Part shown: positions 45,243 to 57,334 of the stretch, one piece after another
How the letters are laid out: every line of letters begins with the position of its first letter
Position numbering within the stretch: position 1 is the stretch's first letter
Source of the DNA: Basidiobolus meristosporus CBS 931.73
Taxonomy: Eukaryota > Basidiobolomycota > Basidiobolomycetes > Basidiobolales > Basidiobolaceae
Assembly: GCA_002104905.1 (NCBI GenBank)
Contig: MCFE01000130.1
Location: 62,001-126,000, forward strand
Reading direction: 5' to 3'
Length of the DNA: 64,000 bases
The notes under the pieces: model-generated
What the model was told of the DNA's origin: nothing
Seen by the model: only the letters and a program-made list of their open reading frames with translations
Database searches by the model: none
Position numbers and translations under genes: made by a program

Positions 45243-46604
45243 ATGAAAATCTCCCATGCCCTCAAGTGCGTGGTTTGGTTAAAACTTCAAGGTGTGGCGA
45301 CGGCCGTCTGTCACATTCCTTCGACCAAGCATTACGTTATACCAAAAACATCGGTTCCGCCTGTAATCGATGGGAGTTTGAATGATGATGTTTGGGAGAA
45401 CGCGCCTTGGACGGATGAATTCACTGGCCTGCTAGACTCATTCTCTGGACTGGTGCCATCTTTAAATATGCGAACTAGAGCAAAGGTTAGAATCCACGAG
45501 TGTATTGTATAGCCTGGCCTCACTAATCGGGATTTCTGCTGTATGCCAGATGCTTTGGGATGACCAGAATATTTACGTTGGTGCACAAATGACAGATCCG
45601 ATATTGTTTGCCAATGTCAGCAATCCCCTGGACTTAGGTAAGCATCCGTAGGTTTATGCGTCTCGTATGGGATGGGCCTTTGAACTAAAGAGAAATAAGC
45701 AGAGCTCTACGATAATACCTTTGAAATATTCATTGATTTCGACCGAACCAACCACCACTACAAACGAATTCAGATGAATCCCTTGGGTAACCATCGTACC
45801 CTCGAATACCCTAGACCTCCAGATGATGGAGGTTTGCCCAGTGGCTGGGATGCCTCATCCAAAATTACATATGGTGTGTTCAACAGCACCCCCATCAACG
45901 TTATCCATGATGCCTTATCTCTGATCGACTCTGTCACGGAGACAAACAGCCAGTGGTCGGTCGAATGGGCCATTCCTATCAGTTTATTACGTAAGGCTAG
46001 GAAAAGGAGTGATACTGCCAACAGTGCCATGCCTTCGTTCGCAAACTTTCAGTTTATGAGGTAAGTGAAGATATCAATGCAGTAGACCATATGCTAACAA
46101 GAGTGGTAAATTTAACCCTTTGACAGAGCCGGCTGGCCACCGGCGTCCATTCCACACCCGCAAGAAGACCCCGGAGGGCTCAATAAGCGAGAGCTACTTT
46201 CATTACTGGAGCCCATTAATGAAGGGCCATTTCAACATGTGTGGTCTGTACTACATGATAATACCACCAACACTGTGGACAATCCCGAATACTGGGGCAC
46301 CATAGAGTTTTCTGACTCTGTGAAAGTGGACCCAGACCATCGGCTCAAGTCCGATCCACAGAAGACAGCTCGCCACGTCTTGATGGAAGTATACCACGCA
46401 CAAAAGGCCTATTTTACCTCACACGGGCATTACACTGCCAGCCTGAGAGAATTACGCTCAAAGAGACACCGACTCTTTGGGTGTGGAAAAATTCCCCGAA
46501 TCACTCTGTCTAATGATAGATTGCGGTATACCGCTAGTGTGAGGTCTGGAGAAAAGATCGGGAAAGTCCGAGAAGACAGGCTCCTATGGTTTACGATGAG
46601 ATAA
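45243..46604 (+). CDS. carbohydrate-binding family 9-like protein, 4 exons
   Basis: Exons: 45243-45485, 45550-45637, 45703-46060, 46127-46604; 388 residues. It resembles the CBM9-like beta-sandwich family: VPPVIDGSLNDDVWENAPWTDEF opens the fold, followed by RAKMLWDDQNIYVGAQMTDP, LYDNTFEIFIDFD, a stretch with YKRIQMNPLGNHRTLEY, and WSVEWAIPISLL. GWPPASIPHPQEDPGG then matches the end of the domain, with PEYWGTIEF. In bacteria such domains bind sugar reducing ends; in fungi and other eukaryotes they occur as free-standing proteins of unknown role. The first 30 residues are mildly hydrophobic and could be a poor signal peptide or an upstream exon may be missing. An extra C-terminal region of about 110 basic residues after the CBM9 fold has no match I recognise. 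Confidence 0.75.
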
Positions 46605-47160
46605 TGCGAAGTCCCTAGGTGCCTCCAATTTCCCCTGTTTGATTTTGTTGACCAAAAGCCAAGTTAAAAACCCGTCTTTACATATCTTCTCAACCAGCCA
46701 TTACCATGTTGTGACAACCTTACTGGCACTGCGGATAATGATACTGTCGCAGTGCCCCTGCACTTGCCGAGGCATACTCCGTTCTCGGGCCGGCTCGAGG
46801 TTCTATATTTTTACGAGCCAAGCCACGGCCGTAGGCAGTGTGGAGCCTGGGGTACCAAATGAGATTCCTTGCCATGATTCCATAGGATCGAAGCCGACCC
46901 GTGCGCTCTGAAAATAAACAATGGTCACTGAATTTATTAGATATCATCGGAGATACTCAGCGTACATGCCATCGATTGAGCTTGTTGGTGTACTTTGCAA
47001 TCTTCCACCAAAGCGGGTAGGACCATGGTTATAGTGGTGTTCAAGGTGGGAACAGACGCATCTTCATGATAAGATTGCGGCAGTATGGGTTCAATAAATT
47101 CCCTGGAAAGGTGCGGAGTGAAAATCAGTTCTTTATTTGACATATTTGAAGAATATACAC
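46605..47160. other. intergenic, no gene seen
   Basis: A gap between two convergent genes. Short frames only; no motif, repeat or RNA gene was recognised. Confidence 0.45.
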
Positions 47161-48405
47161 TTATAATTTATTGCGGGCACCAGTTGGGGCACTGGGGATA
47201 ACAACCACTTTGCCGTAAGTCTTTCTTTCACTTATATCGGTCAATGCACCCTGGACTTTCTCTAGTCCATGGTAGACAGTTTTGTAGACAACCGGCTTCA
47301 GCTTTCTATCGGCAAACAATTTGAATAACGAATCCCAGACTGGTTGGATTTGCTCTGGCTGATACTTTGTATAAGCGCCCCAATGCACACCCATCACTGC
47401 AATGTTCTTCAATAGAATTCGATTCACCGCTACCTTCTCAATCTTGCCAGCAGCAAACCCGACAACCACGATTCTTCCATTCCATGCCACGCATTTCATG
47501 GAAACCTCGATAAGGCCTACTGGATCGAATACAACATTCGCTCCTTTGCCTTTGGTAATCTTCTTGACTGTTTCGGGCCAGTTTTTATCCTCCCGATAGT
47601 TGATGCAGTAATCTGCCCCATTGGCCTTGGCCACCTCCAATTTTTCCGAGGAGCCCGCGGTTGCAATCACTTCGGCACCAAGCGCCTAGCCCAAATTTGG
47701 TTATTCAGCTTTTGTCGGCGTGTTTTGAGTGCGTACTACTATACCTTCGCTATCTGGATAGCTGCCACGCCAACTCCACCAGCACCGGCATGGACCAGGC
47801 AAACCTCATCTAGTGCAAGAAGTTAGGCCCCGTGTTGTGAGGGTCGGCTTCCTAAGAGTGACGAACCTTTTTGGAGATTGGCTCTCAGGACTAGTGCAGC
47901 GTAACTAGTAGGGTAAGTGATGAATAAGCCAGCCGCTTCCTCAAAGCTCATTCCTTCAGGGATCTTGTGAGTGCTTGCAACTGGGGCTACTGCCTTTTCA
48001 GCGTAACAGCCCAAAGTGCTGCCAAATACCCGGTCACCCTTCTTGTATTGAGTTACTGAAGGATGTGCTTCGATAACTACTCCAGCAAACTGAGAGGTGA
48101 ATTAGTAGGGTGCAGTGCCAGGATGTAGTATTCGGGAAACTACCTCACTTCCGGGAACAAAAGGGAAAGGCGGTTTGATCTGGTACTTTCCTTGGACCTA
48201 GTGTTTATAGTGGTAAGTGGGGGAGTCAAAAAGGCTATCTTCAATTGCCGCTTGGTACCATCAAGATATCAAAGAAATTAGCCCCAGCTGCCTTGACCTC
48301 TACAAGCACCTGACCAGCCTTGGGCTTTGGTTCTGGCACATCTTCGAGTACTTGGAGCTGCTCTACAGAATCTAACCATTTATCCTTGACTACAATGGCA
48401 CGCAT
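47161..48405 (-). CDS. zinc-independent quinone oxidoreductase (MDR family), 5 exons
   Basis: An NADPH-dependent quinone/enone reductase of the medium-chain dehydrogenase superfamily. Exons (minus): 48405-48259, 48197-48144, 48089-47867, 47809-47745, 47685-47161; 337 residues, normal for the family. The GroES-like domain shows VEVKAAGANFFDIL, PFPFVPGSE and FAGVVIEAHPSV. The cofactor domain has VHAGAGGVGVAAIQIAK, the AxxGxxG-type nucleotide loop, then IATAGSSEKLEVAKANGAD. The structural and catalytic zinc cysteines of alcohol dehydrogenases are missing, as expected for QOR types. The C-terminal WGAYTKYQPEQ resembles the QORL2-like branch. The start is taken at MRAIVVKD (48405) because an upstream in-frame ATG at 48444 adds residues unlike the family. 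Confidence 0.9.
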
Positions 48406-49544
48406 ACTTGGGATGGGAAACGGTGAAGATGAACAAATGTCCACCCCTCTGCAAATATTTATATATAATCATCATGAGGCTTAGCAATGCACCTTTATAA
48501 CATCACCACTGCAACAATGAATCGATTTCACTGGATGGCACCTACTGGGAATCTTTGGAAAAAAGATGACAAAGGCAAATTCCATGTGTGAATTCACTTA
48601 GTCATGTTGATCATGTGAATTACAAATCAACAATGTGCAATGGCATCCCACCCCATTGTGCTGGCTCATCTATAAGGTAGCACTTCAAGTATGCTATCCT
48701 CGAATAATCGGCTTTTTGAAAGCTCACGATTTTATGGGTTTCTCAGGATGATCCAAGGTCAATGGTGAGTACGACCCTGACTCTCCTCAGATCCGCCACC
48801 AACATGGTGGCGAAATGTTTACAAGGTTCTACCTTTTCAATAACCCTTGAAGGGTATTGTCTTCAATGGTAGTTCCCAAGGGACGCTGCCGGTTGGCGTA
48901 AAGAATCTTGTACTCATAGTCATCATATGTACCAGCTTAATTCTATCCGTTTGATTAGGCCACCACGGCCTAGCTGAATCACTACTTGATATGCCCACTG
49001 TCTTTCTGTGGCTGCGTTTACTGGCATGCCACGGTCCAGGCTCTGGTATGGCGGAAGAGCCAAACTCTAACCAGCTTTGACTCATCAGCAACTGGTAGTA
49101 CCACAGATATTCTATCTACCAAGCAGTCGTCGTGGTGAATAGATTCTTTCGCCATAGAAAGCATACTTGGATGGGAGTTCTGTTGGATGCTACCATTTAT
49201 GGCAGAATGGGTATCTTATCATAGGGATTCTACTGGATATATCAGCGGGTTGGCTGTTTTTGAATCTCAAGACAGCAATAATTAAGGCACCCGTTTTGGC
49301 TACATGATGCTGGATCAATATCCCATTAAGCAAAATACCGCTGTAAATCACTAAATTGACCGTGCTCGTGATGATTCGGTTAGATTGATGCGGCCTTGCC
49401 AACTGTGGTACTCGTTTCGGATCCTCTATATATTGCCATTGTTTCTCGAAAATCCTCCGCTGTTTGAACCAAATTTGTTAGAGTAATCAACAATACCAAC
49501 AATACCCGACGATCAAAACTTGAGAAAGTTACTTAAGAACCGCC
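48406..49544. other. intergenic, divergent promoters
   Basis: A region between two divergently transcribed genes. TATA-like tatttatatataatc lies at about 48457-48471, suitably placed for the minus-strand oxidoreductase. Small frames at 48837-49091 and 49190-49402 have no support. Confidence 0.45.
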
Positions 49545-50483
49545 ATGCATTGGTCCCTTCTGAACACGAAACTGCTATCCATCTCAGATCCACGTAAAAA
49601 GCGACTATCTAAGAAGCAAGCCAGTTCCATAGATCTGGTGAAATCTGAGGCTTTCATGGCGCAATCTACCCCGGTGGGCAACCAACCTACAGTGGTTACC
49701 TCAGCAGCAACCCTTGAGCGGTGGGCTAAGCTGAGGAAGAGCGTTTTAAATGGAGAATTCTCTTCTAAATTCGAGAAGGTTGTGCAAACCATGGAGCCTA
49801 TCTGGAAGGTAATCATGCCTCATGCATTTCATTCGGCTCCCGTGTGCACCATGCTAACTCTTTTGTGTTTACGACCAAAGGCTGAGGGGAAGAACTCCAC
49901 TTCACCGCTCTGTGAAAGTTACTGGCTGGAGGCTATAGATAAGAACCATCGCTGGGGTGGGGTGCTCCATGCTTTCCATAAGGAATGGCTTCGTAGTGAC
50001 ACGGATGACGACTTCTTCACTTGGTTAGACAAAACCAAGGGATACCGTGGGCTACCAGGCCTCTGGGCCCTACGTTTGAAGGGAAAAATCAGCCGTGTAA
50101 GCTTCCTGGAGCCAGAAGAAAGGCTACGTTATCAGGTGGTCTGCGATACGAAAGGAAGGCTGGTTTACAAACACTCTGGGCGTTTGGTGCACCTACCCAA
50201 GCTCTATGTGAAGGGAATGGAGGGGATTTTCGTAGTCGACCGTGAAAATACTTTCTACATGGCGAGAAAATTCCCTGGCTTCTTTCACCACTCTACCTTC
50301 TTAGCTGGAGGGAGAGTGCGAGCGGCTGGGATGGTGGTTGTTACCAAAGGCCATCTGAAATGGATCAGTAGGAGTAGTGGCCACTATAAACCTACCTCGG
50401 AACAATTGCTGCTGGCCGTTGAGCTGTTAAATAATATGGGCTTGAAGGATGAGTTCGAGATTGACCATGAGATAGCGCCTTGA
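49545..50483 (+). CDS. IQM-like protein (plant calmodulin-binding IQM domain family)
   Basis: A single-exon 312-residue protein. The conserved body resembles plant IQM proteins: YWLEAIDKNHRWGGVLHAFH, FFTWLD, VSFLEPEERLRYQVVCD, GRLVYKHSGRLVH, IFVVDRENTFYMARKFPGFF, HHSTFLAGGRVRAAGMVVV and SRSSGHYKPTSEQLL. These match in order the IQM signatures (WLE-ID-HR-G, L-P-ER-YEV, HSG, FHHSSFLAGG, SGHY-PT). Plant IQMs bind calmodulin through an N-terminal IQ motif and act in stress and growth. Here no IQ motif (IQxxxRGxxxR) is visible in the short, Lys/Ser-rich N-terminus, so calmodulin binding is doubtful or uses another exon upstream. Related fungal proteins exist but their function is unknown. The start codon is the first ATG of the frame. 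Confidence 0.75.
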   Translation: MHWSLLNTKLLSISDPRKKRLSKKQASSIDLVKSEAFMAQSTPVGNQPTVVTSAATLERWAKLRKSVLNGEFSSKFEKVVQTMEPIWKVIMPHAFHSAPVCTMLTLLCLRPKAEGKNSTSPLCESYWLEAIDKNHRWGGVLHAFHKEWLRSDTDDDFFTWLDKTKGYRGLPGLWALRLKGKISRVSFLEPEERLRYQVVCDTKGRLVYKHSGRLVHLPKLYVKGMEGIFVVDRENTFYMARKFPGFFHHSTFLAGGRVRAAGMVVVTKGHLKWISRSSGHYKPTSEQLLLAVELLNNMGLKDEFEIDHEIAP

Positions 50484-51136
50484 TGTGTGTGGGCTTTTAT
50501 GCATCGACTCGCTTGACCCATTCTGTACATATGCTCATATTTTCCGCATTGCTGCGAAATGCTTAGTGTCTCTTTAGCCGTTCGAGAGATAACCTCGTTA
50601 TGGGAAGCAGATACAACGTAAATTGCACCCAGTTTTATGTAAAAATTCCATTGTTCAATACTCAAACCCATCCGACTTAACACTTTTTAAAGCTTGTGAT
50701 TATTAATAGCCGACAGAGGTGAGAGTATCCTAACGTAAATAAAATCTCGCCCCCCCTATAAACCTTGCTTTGAAGTTGAATCAACCCGGATTCCTGCTGC
50801 TCACACTCCATGCTTTCGTTGAGCTCGGTGTACATCAGGGTCAGTGAAATCCCGATAGTATACGTCTAAAATGGAAATAATGAATTCCCGAGGGGTCAGA
50901 TAGTGGCGGGTATCACGTGAGGCAGGAGTGGTGTTTGAATTATACGAAAGAGTTGTTTTGATTTAGTGAGAGATGTTTATTTCTGTGGAGTAACCAATGA
51001 AGTGGCATCTCTCAAATCTCTTGTAGCGACAACATTGAAAAGTAGATTTTGAAGGCAAGCAAAGGACGGATCGAACTTTATATCTCTCCAATCCATTCAC
51101 TCCACCACATACCCGAAAAGATACTTTTATTCACTT
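50484..51136. other. intergenic, no gene seen
   Basis: A short gap with no open frame of interest on either strand and no recognised repeat. Confidence 0.5.
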
Positions 51137-52777
51137 ATGTCGTGGGAGGAGCTTATACAACAAGTGGTCGAAACTTCCGACGAGATCAACACGTTGGATT
51201 TTCGAACAAGTGCCACCGCCATCCGTCGCCAGTTCGAGAACAACGTATCCGTAGGAAATTTCAAACTACGTGATGCCACTCCACAAGAATGCAAACTGTT
51301 CTCTTCCCAAGCTGCTGACCAGAGCGTTGAAAGGTATTATTCTTGACCCTGTACCGCTTTCACCTCTGGCTTCTCCTCACCCTTACCCTGTTGGATAGAG
51401 TCATCGAGGAGAACTTACGCGCGATAGAAGAGAATTTTGACAACGTGCCAATCTTATTTGAGAGTGCCAAAAATATTTTACAATATTGGTACGTAGGTGA
51501 AGCTTTGGTATTTCCGAAGGGAAAACTCATTCTTGATGGTCACCTTTAGTGAGGAGGGCGAGAACAACAAGTTACTGGAGGCTCTCGTTGAAAAGCACGA
51601 ATCGCTACTTACGAATATCCAAGACACTCAGGTGATATTGTCCAAGGTACAAGCGAAATTCCCCAATCTCCATTTTCGGTATCTTTCCTGATCCACTTGC
51701 CTAGACTCAAGCAGAGAGTGATGCTTGTAGCGAAGAGACCAATTCCAGTGGCCCCGACATAGCGGCTCTGAAACGACAAGTTGAGCAGGAGCAGCAGGAT
51801 CTAGATAGCCTAAATCAAATCCTGGTCAACTATGAGGAGCAGAAGTTGAGCTTGGACGGATCTATTGAGGAGAAAAAGAAAGCCAGCAACACAATGAAGC
51901 AACTGGCCAAAGACCTCGAGGAGCTAACCATCGAAGAAAACAATGACCTGGAGCTTATCGAACGGTTGAAATTAGAACTACAACAAAAACAGCAACAGTT
52001 AGAGCAATTAGGTATGCCTGAGCATTTACATTGCGTCATTGAGTAATGTACTAATACGAGCTTTGCTGGTAAAGAAGAGGAAGAGGAAGCCATGAAGTCC
52101 AACAAGACCTCAAAGCGATCTGTGCTTGGCGACATGCTTGAGACCCAGTTTGATGAGCTTCAAAAAATGGTGAAAGCCTCCATGGTAATGATTCGTCCTT
52201 AGGCGAACATTGATTCAACGTCCATCCGTGTCTAAGCACCATTAATTATATAGTCATCCAACGGCGGCGAAAACGTTGAAGCTTCTATGGTAGTCACCTT
52301 GAAACAGCTTCCATATTTATGGCCTTAACTAATCGAGCATGACATGTAGGGCGAGACCTTGGAGACTTTGACCGGTCTAATCGGCCAGTGCGAAAATGCT
52401 GAAATCAACAAAATGACCGCTGATGTGCTCAAGTAAGTGTTTTGGCGAGAAACATTCGTCCGTCAAGGCGACTAAGAACTCACATGGCACTTAGCGATAT
52501 ACAGGACAAGCTGATCTTCTTGATGGCCAATTTCCAGCCACAGGATCAGGAGCTGATTTGCTCGATGCCAGCAACGGCCCAGACCCAAACTGCTGCCAAA
52601 GTGCTGCGGACGATCAAAGAAAATCGTGGAGAGATTTCGGTTAACCTTCTCAAGGAGCAGGTTGCTGCTGAGGGGATTCCACAAGGCCAAGTACTGCAAT
52701 GTATCTACATGTTGGTGGCGAATTCCTTAATCGAAATTGACCGAACCAAGAAAGAGAATCCAGTACGATTGAGATAA
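51137..52777 (+). CDS. coiled-coil protein with winged-helix-like C-terminus, 8 exons
   Basis: I do not recognise this family. Exons: 51137-51333, 51399-51488, 51550-51631, 51705-52011, 52075-52184, 52254-52289, 52350-52432, 52495-52777; 395 residues. The N-terminus (MSWEELIQQVVETSDEINTL) is helical and begins without a signal. Residues about 95-250 are a heptad-rich coiled coil dominated by Leu, Glu, Gln and Lys (for example ELIERLKLELQQKQQQLEQL). After a polar link, the last 60 residues (VLRTIKENRGEISVNLLKEQ, IPQGQVLQCIYMLVANSLIEI) read like a small winged-helix: three helices followed by a hairpin, as in many chromatin or kinetochore subunits. A coiled coil plus winged helix suggests a structural subunit of a complex such as a kinetochore or microtubule-linked assembly. 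That is inference only. Confidence 0.65.
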
Positions 52778-53930
52778 CTTACCCGCCGATTATGGCTTAA
52801 ACCTGAGCAAATGTGGCGTTTCTTATAGAGCCGCCCGCGACTCCAATCTGTTTCCTTCCCCGATCATTCTTCTCATTCGGTTGCTGAATTGGTTGTACAT
52901 TTACGTTGGTCATCCGAAACAATTGAGAATAGTGTACAAACTGATCATTTTATTAATAAACGTGCGAACGAAGCCCGTCCGCCCAGTGAACGGCGTTTCG
53001 CTGAGCAAACCTTGAACCGTACATGCTATACAATCTAGTGTTTAAGCTTAAATGGATTCTCCCGAGGAAATTTGCCCGACTACATCAGTGGAGCATGGGG
53101 GATATAGCATCTAATGACACCGGCTCCCTCCGCTGCTACTGACAATGCCCGTACATTGGCTCTGAATGTCATGGAGGTACCACACTGCCACTTACGCCCT
53201 CGCTTCTATTGCTTTTGAGTTCATCTATTGTTCAGCGGTCGAAGTGACCGCAGCTTGGGGCTTCAGGAGTACAAAAGTTTGGAGGATGAACAGAGGACGA
53301 ATACCATACACTGTGCAATGGGATGCAACAAGCCTTTTACAGCCAACACATGCAACGACACCTAAACCAGGCTAACTGGTGATTAGTTGTTTCGAAGGCG
53401 AGGGGGGGGGGTCCGGGAATCTGCTCAATGTGGAATCTATCTAGATATTTCCATTTTAACACGAGTTTATAAGCAGCCATACAGAAAGGAGGAGTGCAGT
53501 GGAACATGAATCCATTGGGTAAGACTATTCGCAAGACCAGCTAAGCCACAAGTCCCACTACTATAGTATCTCTTGGCTAAAACCCCGTCCGCACCCCAAA
53601 TGCGTACCTGCCTATTCCGACCTAATTAAAAGTCCCAGTTCACTGGTAGATAATCAACGCAATAATTTATTGTCCCCGAACACCCTCGGAACAAGTGAAT
53701 CATGAGGCACCCAAGGCCCAAGACTCGGACGGGGACGGGGAATAGCAACCAAGGGTGGCCATTTACAACGATGAAGATAAGTCCAAACAACTATGATTCT
53801 TTAAATTCAATATCAAACAGCTAGCATAGTGCGCACATATACTTTCAACCGAATCGAAAAGCATGGTGGGGTGCTTCAGATAGGCATACAGCGCGAGTCG
53901 GGCCTCCGGTAATTCTATCCGGCCAGATAT
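52778..53930. other. intergenic, no gene seen
   Basis: 3' space between two convergent genes. It contains a run of ten g at about 53402-53411. No supported gene or repeat. Confidence 0.5.
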
Positions 53931-54930
53931 TCAGATATCCATGTGCATCATTACCATGTCCTCATATGCGTACGGTGATCTAGCAATGGGCCAAACGACG
54001 AGTCAGCGTTGAGTGATGGCTGCAAATCGTGGCATGTTCATACCTCTTATCATTCTCAAGCTCACTGAGCTCGGATTCGCTTTCGATCATCGACGCAAGT
54101 TGCGATCTAGACAGTCAACATGGTTGATCAGAACCTCGCTGATGAAATGTAGCGCGTAAATGTTACCGTTGCCCGCTGAAGCTGATGAACAGGATTCGTT
54201 TCAGTTTGCGGTTGTAGAGGAAATAGTTGAAGGACCATCTGTTCCACAAAACCGAGTTAGCTTGAAGTCAGCCACTTGAGGGTGGTCCGGACTTACATCG
54301 ATCCTTCTTCAGCGTATGGATCCGAATCAACATCAGGGTCATAGCTGTATACCTCACAGTCAGCCACAACAATAGCCTCATCAACAGCGTCCCAGAACCG
54401 TAATTGGTGAACAAGATTGATGCGGCCCATGTTTAGCAACGTGGTGTTGATGTAGCTAATCACGTAGAGCGGGGAGGCGAGTTTGCAAAATTGCTCTGAT
54501 CGTAAATTGCTTGACAAGTAGGATTCAGTAATCATGACCTAGGTCGCAGTACATTCCAGCATGTCTACCTGAAGTCGTAGTCAGGAAAAGAGGCATTCAG
54601 TATAGATATCAGATAGAACAAGGCTTTGCGTGAGGATGGCTGGTCCAAGGGGCCAAAGGGTGACACAATCAGATGAAGATTCTCGTCCGGAGATAAGCTA
54701 TAGGAAGAAAGATCCTCTTGATATCTGGACTCCAGTTGCTTGTATAGTTTCTTGTCCGAGCCCGCGCTTTTACCTGTTGAAGAGGGTTAACATGTTTGTT
54801 GGTCGGGGTCGGAAAGAGATTGATACGTACAAGAATACGCTTCGACTCGGCCCACAATTTGGCCGTCAACCGTATCAAACGCGAGATGCTTATTAAGGAT
54901 ATCCAGTGAGGGGAATTCTAGGAACTTCAT
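53931..54930 (-). CDS. MAF1: Maf1, repressor of RNA polymerase III, 6 exons
   Basis: Maf1 relays nutrient and stress signals (TORC1, PKA, casein kinase 2) to shut down RNA polymerase III. Exons (minus): 54930-54831, 54773-54569, 54509-54297, 54238-54167, 54106-54044, 53979-53931; 233 residues. The start MKFLEFPSLDILN and GRVEAYSCK are the family N-terminal A box. FGPLDQPSSRKALFYLISIL and NASFPDYDFS form the central B box, followed by SEQFCKLAS. YSYDPDVDSDPYAEEGS and IWSFNYFLYNRKLKRILF are the C box. The acidic end ESESELSELENDK follows. Phosphorylation-prone linkers between A and B boxes are short, so this is closer to metazoan/plant-size Maf1 than to the long yeast protein. Most of the gene lies outside long open frames; exon 3 uses the acceptor at 54510-54511, which restores the conserved DFS junction. 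Confidence 0.92.
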
Positions 54931-57334
54931 GGTGTGAGCAGTTCAGGGGTGAGTGGTGGGTGGTGACAACAGAGTCTGAAAAAGCAGTCAGTTAAGGGTG
55001 GAGAATGACAGTCCAACACCGATGGATCTTGGAGTACTCTAGAGCTAATGGAGCATGCCTATCTTCATTTAAGAGACTGTCCATTCTTTATATAGGGGAG
55101 CTTATAATTGGCAATACAGATCCACGGAGATTCGTAGGGATACGAAATTTGACAAGCAGCGAGGAAGCCACTGATGATTGCCCGCCATGATTGGACTGTC
55201 CTCTAGGCCAATCAGGTGCCGTTTCAGCAGCATGGTGTAATATCTTGTGTCACAAAAGAGAAGTGGTTTATTGCCAAACCGGTTTTTTGAATCATCCAAG
55301 ACCCAAAGGGAGGACCATTTAACGTTTGAAGGTGGAGTCTAGTGATTCCATTGGCAAGTACACGGAGAGCCTACTTAAGCCCGGAAGATGTAATATGTTC
55401 TCAGAAACTGAGCAGGAGGTAGCGACATGAGGTACCCGAATGCAGGCTGTGCTTTAGCAGCGCTCCAATCAAACGCAAGCAAATCTAGTTCCCCAATGGC
55501 ACCAAATTGCCAACCAATTTCAAGCAACGATAGGCTAGACATAGAACTAGATGCGCTGCTAGTGCTGATTATATAAGACCGATGAAATCACGTATTGCCG
55601 AAGCAGGCAGATGTATTACCTAACGCCATCCGGCTACCTGTGTGGGCAGCAGTGGGTGAAGCACACCATCGCACGCTAAAACACCCTAGCAATCCCGAAT
55701 CCGCTTCATGCATATTCTGAACCGTCCAAAGTTGCATGCAGAGTCAGTTAAGCATGTTCCTGAACCAGCAAGTGAACTTCGTGCCAGAATGCCGCCAATG
55801 ACTGGTTTTCAAGCGGCATTTCCAAGTTCAGCGATCTTGCCCTGATTAGATCTATCTCCAGCACACCCACTGGATGATTATTACGAGGCAGATCTTCCAC
55901 CATCTACGTCACCGTCAGAGCTTTAATTCACCAATCCCTGACGATACCCAAGGCAGACGGATAGGCTTGCTCTTGCTTGAAAGGCTGCATGAAGGGTGCA
56001 TTTGAAAGAATGCACGCACGGCAGAAAGTCGTTGTAGGGCCAAAGGATGGCCCCAAAACTAACATCGTCGCTCGTTGCTACCGGTATTCACTCGATCTTC
56101 ACTTGAATCCAGCAAGTCGCAACTCTCCTATGATCCATCAAAATACATGTGTAGAACTTGTGCTTAAACATTCTGATATTTCTGACTCATCCCTGTTGCG
56201 TACAACTCGCTACTTTATTCAAGAAGTGACCACACAACAATGATGAGGTGTTGCCATGAGCTACAAAGTGACGGTCATGCCACTGAACCATCGGTTGCCG
56301 TCGTTGTAGAGGTTTAGTTAAACTTCGCCTGTACCCGATGCAGGTATCCTTATTGGCGGCGTGCTATTGGGGCTGCTTTTCGCATGATTACCTAGGAAGA
56401 GGCTAGGTCAAGAGATTCTCGCCAACTTTTCTACGTTGCATCACACAGTCAATATATTAAAAGGTTATGCTACAGCTAGTCCATTCTACCTTAATCATTG
56501 CTTAGAATGTGAGGAGCTTCTAGAAGAGAAAGCCTACCTAATCATGGTTCTGCCTTCATGACGAAATACTGCATGTCTGGTTTAGTCACAGAAACAGTAT
56601 CAATGATATATCCAGTTGTTTCAATACGTTATGTTGTTTTGAATGAATCTGGATTTTCCCTCTCATAGCATATACGCTCACCGATCCTGATCATCTATAC
56701 ACCAGAACAGAATCTAATGTTTATGGATATGCCTACAGACTAGGATCCTCCTACCGTCTGTAAGGAACCTTTCGCACCTTGGAAAATGATAGAAATACAA
56801 ACACGCGGTGTAACCTGTTTAGCCTTTTACAAGGAGGTACCGGTCCCGATTTGCCAAGTGGCTAAGGTTCCTTGCAATCAGTCTTGTGAAAGATTGGATT
56901 CTGAATACAATCTTGAGAACACCATTTTAAAATAGAAGTTGCAAGCTCAGCCAAATCTTTAAACGCCTCAGTTTTCTGGCCAGTTTCAAAGATTTCTTGT
57001 TTGCCTGCCAAATAATCTAGGCCGCTATTGTTAAAGAAATGGCCGATTTCTGGCTATTGGTAAGGTGTATCGTATCGTATTATATATTTTTACAGCAGCA
57101 ACATGTTCCATTGCAAATACTGGTCATATACTAGATATTCAGCTTGATGTGCAGTGGAAAATAACTTCGTGTGAAAATGTTATCAGAATATTCAGTTCAG
57201 TGAAAGTGATCAACTTCAGAATTAGTATGATAACTTGTGCAAATATGTTGCACATATTCAATCCTTAATCAGAAACAAATCGCGTTATAAGCAATTTATA
57301 TTTATTCTGATGTGTAGTTCTCATTGGTTAGTAC
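54931..57334. other. intergenic, no gene seen
   Basis: 2.4 kb upstream of MAF1 up to the second repeat block. Short frames only (for example 55977-56243) with no family signature. A TATA-like tttatatagg occurs at about 55086-55095. AT content rises after 56.5 kb toward the transposon debris. Confidence 0.4.
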
